Source: Flavobacterium psychroterrae
GTDB lineage: Bacteria > Bacteroidota > Bacteroidia > Flavobacteriales > Flavobacteriaceae
Assembly (NCBI RefSeq): GCF_018380615.1
Contig: NZ_JAGYVZ010000025.1
Location: forward strand, 1 to 56,362
Reading direction: 5' to 3'
DNA: 56,362 nucleotides
This document shows positions 27,202-35,696 of this stretch, one piece after another. Positions within the stretch are counted from its first letter, which is position 1. Each line of letters starts with the position of its first letter. The notes beneath the pieces were generated by a model, which ran no database searches, was not told where the DNA came from, and saw nothing but the letters and a program-made list of their open reading frames with translations. Position numbers and translations under genes: made by a program.

Positions 27202-27755
27202 ATGATGAAAAGAGCTAATAAACAATGTCTTAACTGCGGGAAGGAATTTCTGCCTAAAACCGTGACTTCTGTTTACTGCTCGCATGTATGCAGTAAAAAA
27301 GCATACAAACAGAAGATGATACGGCTTAAAAGTGAAGGGGAGCTCAAAGCTATTACGGATAAAATACCCGATAGCAGGGTATTTATTTCTGTTCCTGAAG
27401 CTGGCATGCTTTTTGGCATTCACATTAAGTCCCTTTACCGGCTTGTCGGTCAGGGAAAAATTCCTTCAGTTAATCTGGGAACCCGCCTTATAAGAATAGA
27501 CCGCAGAGTTATGGTAGGGATGTTCGGCCCTGCTCGCAGCCTGCCGCAGGCTGCGCACCGAAGAAAAAACTATACAGCCTTGAAAAAGAGGACTGCTATT
27601 CAATCGGTGAAATAGCTGATAGATTTCAAATATCTGAAGGTTCTGTCTACAGCCATATCAGGAAATATTCAATTCCGACCAGACAGATTGGAAAGCATGT
27701 ATATGCTCCAAAAAGTGAAATTGATAACTTGTATAACGGAAATGATTTCATATGA
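27202..27755 (+). pseudogene. Two-domain excisionase-type HTH protein, frame-shifted
   Basis: Frame 1 from ATG 27202 (AGGAG six bases upstream) encodes a small Cys cluster (CLNCGKEF, CSHVC), one MerR/excisionase-type HTH (about residues 55-95) and runs out at a stop at 27613-27615. A second HTH (KKLYSLEKEDCYSIGEIADR and onward) continues in the -1 frame from about 27564 to a TGA at 27753-27755. That TGA overlaps the recombinase ATG. The frames join at AAAAAAC (27564-27570). Adding one A to the A6 run restores one ORF of about 184 codons. A GC-rich palindrome (27535-27554) lies just upstream. Either a base is missing or -1 frameshifting is used. Confidence 0.75.
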
Positions 27756-29011
27756 AACAATTAGCAAAAACCAAGGTTACTGTTCGTCTACGAAAGGCAC
27801 AAGACCGAAAAGAATGGTATGTTTACATAGAAAGTTATCCTGTTGAGGTTTCTGGAAAGAAAACTCCACAGAGAATCCGTGAATATTTGAACAGAATCGT
27901 AACAACAGTGGAGTGGGACAAAAAAAGATCTTCCCGCACAGATGCAGAGGGAATAAAATCCTATAAACCCAGACGCAGCGATAACGGAATTATAATGTGC
28001 AGAAGCGAAAGCGACCGGGAAATAATGCTGTATGCTGACGGAGTGCGCAAAATCAGGCAGAAAGAATACGATAATACAGATCTGTACAGTGATGTTGAGA
28101 ACCTATTGGCTGAACAGAAAGAGAAAGGAAAAGAGGATTTTATTAAATACATTGATGCAGTGGCGTCTAAAAGACACGCTCGCAGTTCAAAATCCATTCA
28201 GATCCATTGGGAGCGGACTAGAGAATTTTTAAAAAGCTATTCGACAGGCAGCCTAATTTTTTCCCAGATTGACAGCAGAATGGCTGAAGATTTTAAAATG
28301 TTTTTACTATCAGCTCCGTGCGGAGGAAGTAAAAAAGGAACCATTTCCCGCAACACTGCAGGAACCTATTTTGCCATATTTAAAGCAGCTTTGAAGCAGG
28401 CCTTCATCGATGGATATTTAATAGTTGATTTATCTTCAAAAATAAAAGGCATCCCGGAGCAGGAGTCAAGACGCGAATATCTCACAATTGGAGAATTGAA
28501 TGTCTTGGCAGCAACGCCTTGTGAAAAAGACGTCCTTAAACGGGCTGCGCTTTTCTCCGCGCTTACAGGTCTGAGGCATTCCGACATTCAGAAGCTCCGA
28601 TGGAAAGAGATTAGTCTGGAAAATGATATAGCGAAACTACATTTTACGCAGAAAAAGACAAAGGGAGTTGAATATATGCCTATTTCTCAGCAGGCTTTAC
28701 AGCTCTGCGGAGAGCCGAGGCTTCCCGCGCAGCTTGTTTTTGAGGATCTGCCGGACCCGTCATGGATTTCACGCCCGCTGAAAAAATGGGTTGAATCGGC
28801 AGGCATTAAAAAAAATATTACTTTCCACTGCTTCCGCCATACGTTTGCAACGCTGCAGCTATCAAGCGGGACAGATATTTATACGGTCAGTAAAATGCTG
28901 GGGCATACCAACATAAAAACTACTCAGATCTATGCAAAAGTAATAGATGAAAAGAAGAACAAAGCATCAGAAGCTATACAATTGGTATCTTTAAAGAAAA
29001 AAGAGAAATGA
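27752..29011 (+). CDS. Tyrosine site-specific recombinase (integrase)
   Basis: This 419-residue protein has an N-terminal arm/core-binding region (about 1-240) and a phage-integrase catalytic domain with Arg in TGLRHSDI, HxxR at H358-R361 (HCFRH), H385 in MLGHTN and nucleophile Y394 in TQIYAKV. It cuts and rejoins DNA at attachment sites to integrate the island. It overlaps by four bases the HTH gene before it and the membrane protein gene after it, so the three are one operon. The position right after dnaK suggests that the insertion site is there. Confidence 0.95.
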   Translation: MKQLAKTKVTVRLRKAQDRKEWYVYIESYPVEVSGKKTPQRIREYLNRIVTTVEWDKKRSSRTDAEGIKSYKPRRSDNGIIMCRSESDREIMLYADGVRKIRQKEYDNTDLYSDVENLLAEQKEKGKEDFIKYIDAVASKRHARSSKSIQIHWERTREFLKSYSTGSLIFSQIDSRMAEDFKMFLLSAPCGGSKKGTISRNTAGTYFAIFKAALKQAFIDGYLIVDLSSKIKGIPEQESRREYLTIGELNVLAATPCEKDVLKRAALFSALTGLRHSDIQKLRWKEISLENDIAKLHFTQKKTKGVEYMPISQQALQLCGEPRLPAQLVFEDLPDPSWISRPLKKWVESAGIKKNITFHCFRHTFATLQLSSGTDIYTVSKMLGHTNIKTTQIYAKVIDEKKNKASEAIQLVSLKKKEK

Positions 29012-29757
29012 AAATAAAGTACTTCGAATATATTACAGTTTACCTGTCTGTATTTTTAGTCTGTGTCTTTGTCGGCATAATCGGAAGACTAGTGCTGCTG
29101 GAAAAAGGTGCTGATGATTATACTGCCGGCGTTTTCTTTTGGATCAGCACTGGATTTGGAGTTTTAATGTTTGCAATTCTAAGTTTATTTCTAAACGAAT
29201 TGGCCGCCCGCGTACTGAATCGTTTTTTGAAGGTTAAAAAAAATGAATCGGCTGAAAACTATATTCCAAGTGAAGACCTTGAAAAGATGGAAGAGGAGCG
29301 GCAGGATGTTTTAATTAAGCCCGAATTGCCTGAGAATAAAAATTTAGCCAGAGATATTGAACAGATAAGGGAGGAGCGGCAAAATGCAGTCAAAAATCAA
29401 AAAGAGGCCAGAATTGATGCTGCCATTAGTTATGCGCATCAGGAGTTCGCGCTTTATGCGTCGGATGATGATCTGAAACAATTAGGCAATAATATAATCA
29501 TATATGCTGAAGAAATGAATTTAGAGAAGATTAAACCGGTAAAAGTAAAGGATCTGTCTAATCTCGATCTGTATCATTTTGGCTGGAATATCTGGAATTG
29601 TTTTAAAGTCAGCAGACAGGACAGAGCCGCACAATTTTTAAAACTGACTTTTGCTGACGCTTTAAAAGATGTTGAAGTGAAGAGTATTAAAACGCATCTG
29701 AAAGATGACGAACAGAAAGGACTTATAAAGATAATAGAAGATTTTACAGATTTGTAA
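29008..29757 (+). CDS. Membrane protein of the integration module
   Basis: This 249-residue protein overlaps the recombinase by four bases (ATGA). It has two transmembrane helices in the first 65 residues, then a charged coiled-coil-like stretch (about 80-130) and a helical C-terminal domain. I do not recognise the family. Its coupling to the recombinase suggests a role in element mobility or maintenance. Confidence 0.75.
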   Translation: MKIKYFEYITVYLSVFLVCVFVGIIGRLVLLEKGADDYTAGVFFWISTGFGVLMFAILSLFLNELAARVLNRFLKVKKNESAENYIPSEDLEKMEEERQDVLIKPELPENKNLARDIEQIREERQNAVKNQKEARIDAAISYAHQEFALYASDDDLKQLGNNIIIYAEEMNLEKIKPVKVKDLSNLDLYHFGWNIWNCFKVSRQDRAAQFLKLTFADALKDVEVKSIKTHLKDDEQKGLIKIIEDFTDL

Positions 29758-29788
29758 ATACCAAAAGTTATAAAGCACTGTGTTTTTC

Positions 29789-29832
29789 AAGTGTTTTTGT
29801 TGTGAAGAAAGACACAGCAGAAACACTTTTTT
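29789..29832 (+). terminator. Terminator of the integration operon
   Basis: A 16-bp stem (AAGTGTTTTTGTTGTG with CACAGCAGAAACACTT, including G-U pairs) and an 8-nt loop are followed by T4. It lies between the membrane protein and the next HTH gene. Confidence 0.7.
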
Positions 29833-29864
29833 CATTTGCACCATAACTATTAAAAACAATAGAA

Positions 29865-30206
29865 ATGGACACAAACGAAATCTCTTTTGAGAACCTGCCC
29901 AAAGCAGTAGCACACTTAGTGAAAGAAATTGCTGAGATTAAACTTATGATTCAGAATGTACAGGTATATGAATCTAAAGAAAAAAGTATTCCTATTGGTA
30001 TTGAAGAAGCAAGCCGGCTGATAGGAAAAGCAAAGCCTACAATTTACGCTCTTGTAAGGCAACGAAAAATTCCGTGCTATAAATATGGTAAAAAGCTGTA
30101 CTTTTTTGAAGAAGAACTTTTAGAATGGATCTCTAAAGGGAAAAAGAAAACAATACAGGAAATCGAATCAGACGTATTGAATTATAATCAAAATCGAAAA
30201 AAATAG
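29865..30206 (+). CDS. Excisionase-family HTH DNA-binding protein
   Basis: This 113-residue protein has an excisionase/HTH_17 domain (about residues 47-95, GIEEASRLIGKAKPTIYALV then a wing ending near LYFFEEEL) after a short helical N terminus. Such proteins act in Bacteroidetes mobile elements as recombination directionality factors or regulators. It is convergent with the histidine kinase gene. No relaxase or conjugation genes follow, so the element may be a non-conjugative integrative island. Confidence 0.85.
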   Translation: MDTNEISFENLPKAVAHLVKEIAEIKLMIQNVQVYESKEKSIPIGIEEASRLIGKAKPTIYALVRQRKIPCYKYGKKLYFFEEELLEWISKGKKKTIQEIESDVLNYNQNRKK

Positions 30207-30229
30207 AGGAATAACAGCCGGCAAAAATA

Positions 30230-31741
30230 CTAAAGATAAGTAGCTGCCTGTTTGAGAGGAAGGATTACTATAAATTCAGCACCATTATCTTTCTCCCCAA
30301 TAGCAGTTATAGTACCGTTATGTCTCTTTGCTATTTTTCTGCAAAGTGCAAGACCAAGGCCATTTCCTTCAAACTCGTCCTTGGAATGCAGTCTTTCAAA
30401 TGCATTAAATATCTTCTCGGCATAAATAGGATCAATTCCAATGCCGTTGTCCTTGATTTTTATTTCAAGTAATTCAATCCCGTTCTCATGATTTATAACT
30501 TCAGCAGTAATTATTACGCGTGGTGGCTGATCTGCTTTCGAAAATTTAAGTGCATTATGAATCAGGTTATAAAAAAGCTGATGGATAAGTATGGTAGCTC
30601 CTTCTATCTCAGGAAGTTCACTTATAACCAATATAGCGCCTTTTTCATTTATTATGAGTTCCAGATCTGTTTTTATATTTTCTATAATCTCGTCAAGATT
30701 TATTTTTTCAACAGGCTGTGTTTTTTTATCCAAAGTTGAATAGGCAAGTATACCTTCTATGATTGTCTGCATTCTTTGGGCGGACTGATCTACTTTACTT
30801 AGGTATTTTTTTGAATTTTCATTAAAAATGATTTCAGAGTCATTTCTTAAAAAACTGTTGAAGGTTTTTATTTTTCGCACTGGTTCTTTCAGATCATGAC
30901 TGACCACATTGGCAAAATGCAGAAGGTCATCATTGGACCTTTGCAATTCCACTGTGCTTTCAGCAACCTGTTTTTTTAATTCCTCCTCAAATTCTTTCTG
31001 CTCGTGGATATCCTGTATAATTCCAATAATAGTGATTGGGTTTCCATTTTCGTCTTTGATGATTTTACCGTCAATTTTTACCCAACGAATGGAACTGTCA
31101 TCATTTACAATTCTTGCCTCATAAGAGATTTTTCCTGTAAGCTGTGCTTCTTCATGTGCTTTTTCCCGCAAAGCATGATCTTCGGGATGAAGTTTTGCAA
31201 TAAGCTGTTCATTGGATACTTCCCCTTCAATGGACCAGATAGAATTAAAATTTCCGCAGGTTTTTATTTTTTTTGTTGCAAGATCTATTTCGTATGTACC
31301 CATACCGGAGGATTCGATTGCCAGTCTAAGCCTGTCATCTGAATTTTGCATCTCTTGTTTGGCCCGATGCAGATCTGTTACATCGGCTCCTGTATTCATT
31401 ACCCCGTAAATATTTCCTTTTGTATCTGCAAGAGGTATAAAACTATAATTAAAATAATGGGATTTGATCTCACCATTGATCAACAATTCAATTTTTTGGT
31501 CCTTGGCGTGAAAAGTAATTCCGGTTTGAAGTACCGCAAGTGCCTGATCAAAAATCTGCTGGTTTTGAATTTCCGGAAGAATATCAAAATAATTTTTCCC
31601 TATTACACCTTCTCCTTTTCCCCAAGTCAGGATCATGGCGGGGTTTGCAAATTCAATTTTCAAGTCTGGACCGGTATATACTGCGATAGGTAACGGAGTA
31701 TTGTCCACTATATTTTTTAAAAGGTTTAAATCGTGGTACAT
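30230..31741 (-). CDS. PAS-domain sensor histidine kinase
   Basis: This 503-residue protein has two PAS domains (about 8-125 and 135-248, the second with a PAC tail ending IIGIIQDIHEQKE), a coiled linker, H-box H282 in VVSHDLKEP, and a HATPase domain with N box HNALKFSK, G1 DNGIGID and G2 GNGLGLAL. No transmembrane helix is seen, so it is cytoplasmic and would sense an internal cue such as redox, light or a small ligand. No response regulator is adjacent. Confidence 0.92.
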   Translation of the reverse strand: MYHDLNLLKNIVDNTPLPIAVYTGPDLKIEFANPAMILTWGKGEGVIGKNYFDILPEIQNQQIFDQALAVLQTGITFHAKDQKIELLINGEIKSHYFNYSFIPLADTKGNIYGVMNTGADVTDLHRAKQEMQNSDDRLRLAIESSGMGTYEIDLATKKIKTCGNFNSIWSIEGEVSNEQLIAKLHPEDHALREKAHEEAQLTGKISYEARIVNDDSSIRWVKIDGKIIKDENGNPITIIGIIQDIHEQKEFEEELKKQVAESTVELQRSNDDLLHFANVVSHDLKEPVRKIKTFNSFLRNDSEIIFNENSKKYLSKVDQSAQRMQTIIEGILAYSTLDKKTQPVEKINLDEIIENIKTDLELIINEKGAILVISELPEIEGATILIHQLFYNLIHNALKFSKADQPPRVIITAEVINHENGIELLEIKIKDNGIGIDPIYAEKIFNAFERLHSKDEFEGNGLGLALCRKIAKRHNGTITAIGEKDNGAEFIVILPLKQAATYL

Positions 31742-31832
31742 GGCAATTTATTTATTACGCGAAGCTAATTTATTATTTTGTGGATTTAGTTATACTAATA
31801 TCCGAAAGACTTTCACAATTCCAATTCGTGAA

Positions 31833-32138
31833 TTATCTTTTAGATATTTTATTATTAGTGATGGAACGTTGTAAATTGCATTTAAAGCGTTCAATACCCT
31901 GCACACGTGTTGCCGAATGTTTTGTTTTGCAATTCTCAACTCGTTTTCGCCATAATTTATAACTGCTGAATTTTAGTTCCTTTTTCATTAAAACCTTGAC
32001 ATCAGCTTCAGATAAATTAAACTGAAACTTTATGGCGTCAAAGGTTGTTCGGTCTTCCCATGCCATTTCAATAATGCGATCAAGTTCAATATTAGAGAAA
32101 ATAGTTTTTTCTTTTTTCATAACCATTCGATTTTTCAT
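31833..32138 (-). CDS. TIGR03643/DUF2805 family protein
   Basis: This 101-residue protein matches the TIGR03643 (DUF2805) pattern: IIEMAWEDRTTFDAIKFQF, then LKFSSYKLWRKRV and a basic TKH tail. The basic, helical sequence suggests DNA binding, but function is not established. In other bacteria members often lie near photolyase or cryptochrome genes, as far as I recall. It is read toward the histidine kinase, 91 bp away. Confidence 0.8.
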   Translation of the reverse strand: MKNRMVMKKEKTIFSNIELDRIIEMAWEDRTTFDAIKFQFNLSEADVKVLMKKELKFSSYKLWRKRVENCKTKHSATRVQGIERFKCNLQRSITNNKISKR

Positions 32139-32321
32139 ACTAAAGTAATAATAATTATATTTTCTGTTTAATAATTTTAAGAATTCGTTAAACGGTTTTA
32201 AATCTTTAACAGAGATTGCAACAGAAATTGTATTTGCAAATAAATTCTGCTAGCCAATTAAACAATAATAGCAAATTCATTGATGTGATAGGGAATGGGG
32301 CGTTTAATTTTAAAAGCATTT

Positions 32322-32387
32322 GGGAAAAATAGTTAACAAATAAAGAAAATAAGACTAACTACAGCCTCATCTTATAAAGCAACTTTG
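32322..32387 (+). promoter_or_regulatory. Island promoter module, copy 1 (DUF302/nitrile hydratase)
   Basis: The 32-bp element 32322-32353 (GGGAAAAAT, A, GTTAAC, then GAAAA 21 bp after the first) is followed after exactly 25 nt by GCAACTTTG at 32379-32387, a -7 box variant. It matches copy 4 at 28 of 32 positions. The DUF302 ATG is 67 nt downstream. Confidence 0.75.
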
Positions 32388-32453
32388 TACTGTAGCATAA
32401 ATTAATTATTTAATGGGAGATAATTATGCCAGTAATAACCAATGAACTGAATT

Positions 32454-32837
32454 ATGATAGTCAATAACAATATTGAGATCCAATATTCTTCCCTAGGGGT
32501 AAAAGAAATAATAGACAGACTAGAGTCATTGCTTTTGGTAAAAGGAGTCACAATTTATGCGCGAATTGACCAGCAGGCAGAAGCAGCAATGGCAGGATTA
32601 GAGTTACCAGAGTTGGAATTTATTTTGTTTGGAAATCCTAAAGTAGGCGGCGCATTAATATCTTTAAATCCTTTGGTAGCACTGGATCTTCCCCTAAAAG
32701 TAGTTGCTTGGAAGGAGGATATAGGTAGAACAGCCATTGCATACAATACTCTTGATTTTATATCAAACAGATATGCTTTTGCCAGGGAAGTTTTAGGCGC
32801 GGTCGACCTTTCTGGACTCATAAAACAAATATTGTAG
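32454..32837 (+). CDS. DUF302 family protein
   Basis: This 127-residue protein matches DUF302, with IYARIDQQAEAAMAGLELPE and LFGNPKVGGALI and the DLPLKVVAWKED motif. DUF302 proteins have a cation-binding-like fold of unknown function, some found near sulfur or thiosulfate-related genes. It is the first gene after promoter copy 1. A gap of 214 bp without a terminator separates it from the nitrile hydratase genes. Confidence 0.85.
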   Translation: MIVNNNIEIQYSSLGVKEIIDRLESLLLVKGVTIYARIDQQAEAAMAGLELPELEFILFGNPKVGGALISLNPLVALDLPLKVVAWKEDIGRTAIAYNTLDFISNRYAFAREVLGAVDLSGLIKQIL

Positions 32838-33051
32838 GCAGCTTTTGGTCTTATTAAATTACCCAAGGATGCCTGTATTAAGCTTTAAAGTGCTTTTTAA
32901 TTGACATATTAGATCGTTGAAAGCAGACCAAATGTGTTGCACAAAAACAATTGTTGAGATAGAGGCAAAATTTATAATAGTAAAAGCCAGATGACTTTAC
33001 AGTATCATCTCCGGATAGAAAAACATATTAAGTAATAATAAGCATTTAATT

Positions 33052-33372
33052 ATGGTAACAGTAGAACACAATCCAGCCCTGTTTAAAGAAGGGGATGTGG
33101 TAAGAGTTGACGAGAAGTTTCCGATTGGCCATTATAGGGTGCCCATGTATTTACGAGGGAAAACCGTTACTATTGTCAAGAATTTAGGAAGGCATATTAA
33201 CCCAGAGCTCGAAGCTTTTGGGAAAAATGCTGGTGATGAAACCTGGTATTACCAGGTAAGGATATTACAAAAATTGCTGTGGCCGGATTATACCGGAGAA
33301 GATTGCGATAGTTTGGAAATAGAAGTCTTTGAGCCTTGGTTAAAATCAATTAAAGAAAATGAACATGAGTAA
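33052..33372 (+). CDS. Nitrile hydratase beta, C-terminal half (SH3-like subunit)
   Basis: This 106-residue protein matches only the C-terminal SH3-like domain of nitrile hydratase beta: FKEGDVVRV, then IGHYRVPMYLRGKTVTIVKN and LWPDYTGEDCD. Full-length beta is about 217 residues. Its missing half is encoded separately at 34014-34349. The split matches thiocyanate hydrolase (SCNase) and toyocamycin nitrile hydratase, in which three subunits replace two. It overlaps the alpha gene by 14 bases, so the subunits are translationally coupled. With only one SH3-like half it would need the other chain for activity. Confidence 0.85.
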   Translation: MVTVEHNPALFKEGDVVRVDEKFPIGHYRVPMYLRGKTVTIVKNLGRHINPELEAFGKNAGDETWYYQVRILQKLLWPDYTGEDCDSLEIEVFEPWLKSIKENEHE

Positions 33373-34003
33373 AAATCACCACCACGATCATGCACATGAT
33401 CATACGCCAATCATAATACAAGAAAAGCCTGGCTACTATGAGATCCTTGAAATTAGTGTTCGTGAATTACTGATCGAAAAGGGCTTGATTGGAGCCGACG
33501 AGGTAAGAAAACAGATAGAGCTTTTGGATTCCCGTTCACCAGCTCTGGGATCCAAGCTCGTTGTAAAAGCCTGGCTTGAGCCTGAATTTAGATCCAGACT
33601 GTTAAGCAATGGTAATGCAGCGGCAGAGGAAATGGGGATAACTATTTATGATAATACGGAGTTTACGGTATTAGAAGATACTGAAAAATTACATTATGTT
33701 ATCGTATGCACACTTTGTTCTTGTTATCCAAGACCGATTTTAGGACTTCCGCCCGACTGGTATAAAAGTAAAGAATATCGTTCCCGCACAGTACGTGAGC
33801 CGCGGGCCGTTTTAGCTGAATTTGGCACCTTGATCCCTGATGATGTAGAAGTTCTGGTTCAGGATTCAACAGCAAGCCAGCGTTATATGGTACTTCCCCT
33901 CAGGCCTTCAGGTACTGAAAGTTTTTCAGAAGAAGAGCTTGAAGCTCTAGTAACAAGAGATACAATGATAGGAGTGTCAATACCTAAAATTAATCAAAAC
34001 TAA
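33359..34003 (+). CDS. nthA: Cobalt-type nitrile hydratase alpha/thiocyanate hydrolase gamma subunit
   Basis: This 214-residue catalytic subunit has the metal-claw motif VCTLCSC at residues 116-122 (C117, C120, C122). Threonine after the first Cys marks the cobalt type, while iron enzymes have serine there. The downstream YPRPILGLPPDWYKS and REPRAVLAEFG segments are typical. It would hydrate nitriles to amides, or thiocyanate to ammonia and carbonyl sulfide. The N terminus is His-rich (HHHDHAHDH), like that of the Pseudomonas putida cobalt enzyme. It is placed between the two split beta halves and upstream of a Ni/Co permease. Confidence 0.92.
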   Translation: MNMSKNHHHDHAHDHTPIIIQEKPGYYEILEISVRELLIEKGLIGADEVRKQIELLDSRSPALGSKLVVKAWLEPEFRSRLLSNGNAAAEEMGITIYDNTEFTVLEDTEKLHYVIVCTLCSCYPRPILGLPPDWYKSKEYRSRTVREPRAVLAEFGTLIPDDVEVLVQDSTASQRYMVLPLRPSGTESFSEEELEALVTRDTMIGVSIPKINQN

Positions 34004-34013
34004 AACCTAAGTT

Positions 34014-34349
34014 ATGTCAAGTGAAAACCTAGTTAAGCATTTGCCCAATGACATCGGTGGTACCGGATGCAGCGGGGATAAAGTAAACATTTTTGAGAGA
34101 GATTTATATCCATGGGAGAAGCGTTGTCATGCTTTATTGGATGTTTTGGATTATCATAAAATTGTTAATACTGAAGAAAAAAGAAGAGGGACAGAGAATA
34201 TTGGAACAGAGATGGCAGGTAAATTATCTTATTATGAAAAATGGATCGTTTCTGCTTCAAATCTTTTGCTTCAAAAGGGATTATTAACGCCGGATGCTAT
34301 TGCACAAAAAACTAAAGAAGTTGCAGCCAGGTATAATGTAATACTTTAA
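34014..34349 (+). CDS. Nitrile hydratase beta, N-terminal half
   Basis: This 111-residue protein resembles the N-terminal helical half of nitrile hydratase beta or the SCNase beta subunit: the opening GGTG segment, WEKRCHALLDVL and the strongly typical LSYYEKWIVSASNLLLQKGLLT. Nitrile hydratase activator proteins of the NhlE/P14K type share this fold, so it could be the activator, but the separate C-terminal half at 33052 argues for a split subunit. It lies 10 bp after the alpha gene and 3 bp before the permease. Confidence 0.82.
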   Translation: MSSENLVKHLPNDIGGTGCSGDKVNIFERDLYPWEKRCHALLDVLDYHKIVNTEEKRRGTENIGTEMAGKLSYYEKWIVSASNLLLQKGLLTPDAIAQKTKEVAARYNVIL

Positions 34350-34352
34350 ACT

Positions 34353-35156
34353 ATGGAATTTTCAGGAATTATGCTAATGTTTCTACTAGGGTTGCGGCAT
34401 GGTTTTGATCCGGATCATATAGCAATAATCGATGCGATGAGCGTAAGGCTTTCTGATTCTCATAAAAAATTAGCGCAATGGACCGGAACTCTTTTTGCCA
34501 TAGGACATGGTTCGGTAGTGACCACAATAGCAGTTATGATAAGTTTATATAGTCATGCATGGAATTTTTCAAATGATATCTGGAAAATTTTGGACTGGTT
34601 ACCTGGACTTGTATTGGTTATAGTAGGGCTAATGAACTTGAGAATCTTGCTCAAAGCAAATGATTACAGACCTAGGGGCGTAAAATTTATGTTTATACCA
34701 AAACGTCTTAAAAATAGCAGCAGCCCGTTTGCCATTATCCTGATCGGTATTTTATTTGCCATGGTTTTTGATACCAATACACAGGCTGCAGCCTGGGCTT
34801 ATACAGCCTCCAGCGAGCTAAATGTTTTAAGTGCATTTGCATTGGGCATATCATTTTCAGCGGGAATGATTCTTACCGATACTATGGATAGCAGAATAAT
34901 GTTTCTTCTTATGAAACGTTCCGTTAATGAAAGTTCTGTATTTGATTACCGCAGAAAGATTGGATGGATAATTGTAATTCTATCATTAATTGTGGGTTCG
35001 TATAAGATTCTTTCATTACTTATCCCTGGACTTGCTCTAGGGGAAAATATGCTGACCCTGATTGGTATTGTTTTTTTTACTCTAATAGCGGCATTCTATT
35101 TTTACATCTATTTTTCAAAACAAGTACAATTAAATCAGCAGCGAAATGGCAATTAA
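34353..35156 (+). CDS. NiCoT-family nickel/cobalt permease
   Basis: This 267-residue inner-membrane protein has about eight helices and the NiCoT signature RHGFDPDHIA (H16, D19, D21, H22), which selects Ni2+ or Co2+. Placement directly after a cobalt-type nitrile hydratase parallels NhlF of Rhodococcus, which supplies Co2+ to that enzyme. It follows the split beta gene by 3 bp and overlaps the ferredoxin-like gene by 11 bp, so it is inside one operon. The metal is inferred to be cobalt from context. Confidence 0.9.
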   Translation: MEFSGIMLMFLLGLRHGFDPDHIAIIDAMSVRLSDSHKKLAQWTGTLFAIGHGSVVTTIAVMISLYSHAWNFSNDIWKILDWLPGLVLVIVGLMNLRILLKANDYRPRGVKFMFIPKRLKNSSSPFAIILIGILFAMVFDTNTQAAAWAYTASSELNVLSAFALGISFSAGMILTDTMDSRIMFLLMKRSVNESSVFDYRRKIGWIIVILSLIVGSYKILSLLIPGLALGENMLTLIGIVFFTLIAAFYFYIYFSKQVQLNQQRNGN

Positions 35157-35478
35157 AGATTTGACTAAAATTAATGTTCACCTTTTTATATGTAATGGGG
35201 GAAGCTGTAAACAAAAAGGTGCCGAACAAAGTACTGCTCTTATTCGCTCTGCGCTTGAGGAATTTGGTTTTTCGGAATCCGTATTTACAACCAAAACACT
35301 TTGTAACGGCAGATGCAATGATGGGCCTATACTTATAAGCCAACCCTGCGGAATCTGGTTTAAGCAAATTACCGTTGAGAATGCCAGAGAATTTGTAAAA
35401 TCTTATATTGTGGAAAGGGAAGAACCTAAAGCCAATAGATTGTATGCTTATGGAGAGCAGTCAATAAACAGTATATAA
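35146..35478 (+). CDS. Thioredoxin-like [2Fe-2S] ferredoxin
   Basis: This 110-residue protein has the spacing of thioredoxin-like 2Fe-2S ferredoxins: C16-x4-C21 and C53-x3-C57, within ICNGGSC and CNGRC. Relatives appear in hydrogenase modules and near cobalt/cobalamin genes (CbiW-like). It could deliver electrons or assist metal insertion for the nitrile hydratase. A short T-rich structure at 35477-35495 may end the operon. Confidence 0.75.
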   Translation: MAIKDLTKINVHLFICNGGSCKQKGAEQSTALIRSALEEFGFSESVFTTKTLCNGRCNDGPILISQPCGIWFKQITVENAREFVKSYIVEREEPKANRLYAYGEQSINSI

Positions 35479-35573
35479 AAAGTGGCTTTTTTTTTTAAGG
35501 TTAGCAATATAAGGATTTGCTTGAGCTTCTTAGTATGATAAAATGAATTTGATTTTGTTTAATGAAATTTAAT

Positions 35574-35671
35574 CTAGTGAGTTGAAGCAACATTTAAATG
35601 AGTAATACCAAATTCTTTACTGAAGGATCTGGAAAAATTGGGGATATCTTCAAATCCTGCTTCGAGACAGA
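35574..35671 (-). pseudogene. Remnant of an AraC-family C-terminal HTH
   Basis: Read on the minus strand, about 30 codons give LEAGFEDIPNFSRSFSKEFG and then a divergent tail with a stop at 35574-35576. This matches the end of the intact AraC regulator at 36577 (LEVGFEDISHFSRSFSKEFG). The rest of the gene is absent, so it is a decayed duplicate fragment. Confidence 0.7.
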
Positions 35672-35696
35672 TTAACTATTACGATCAATTGTAACT

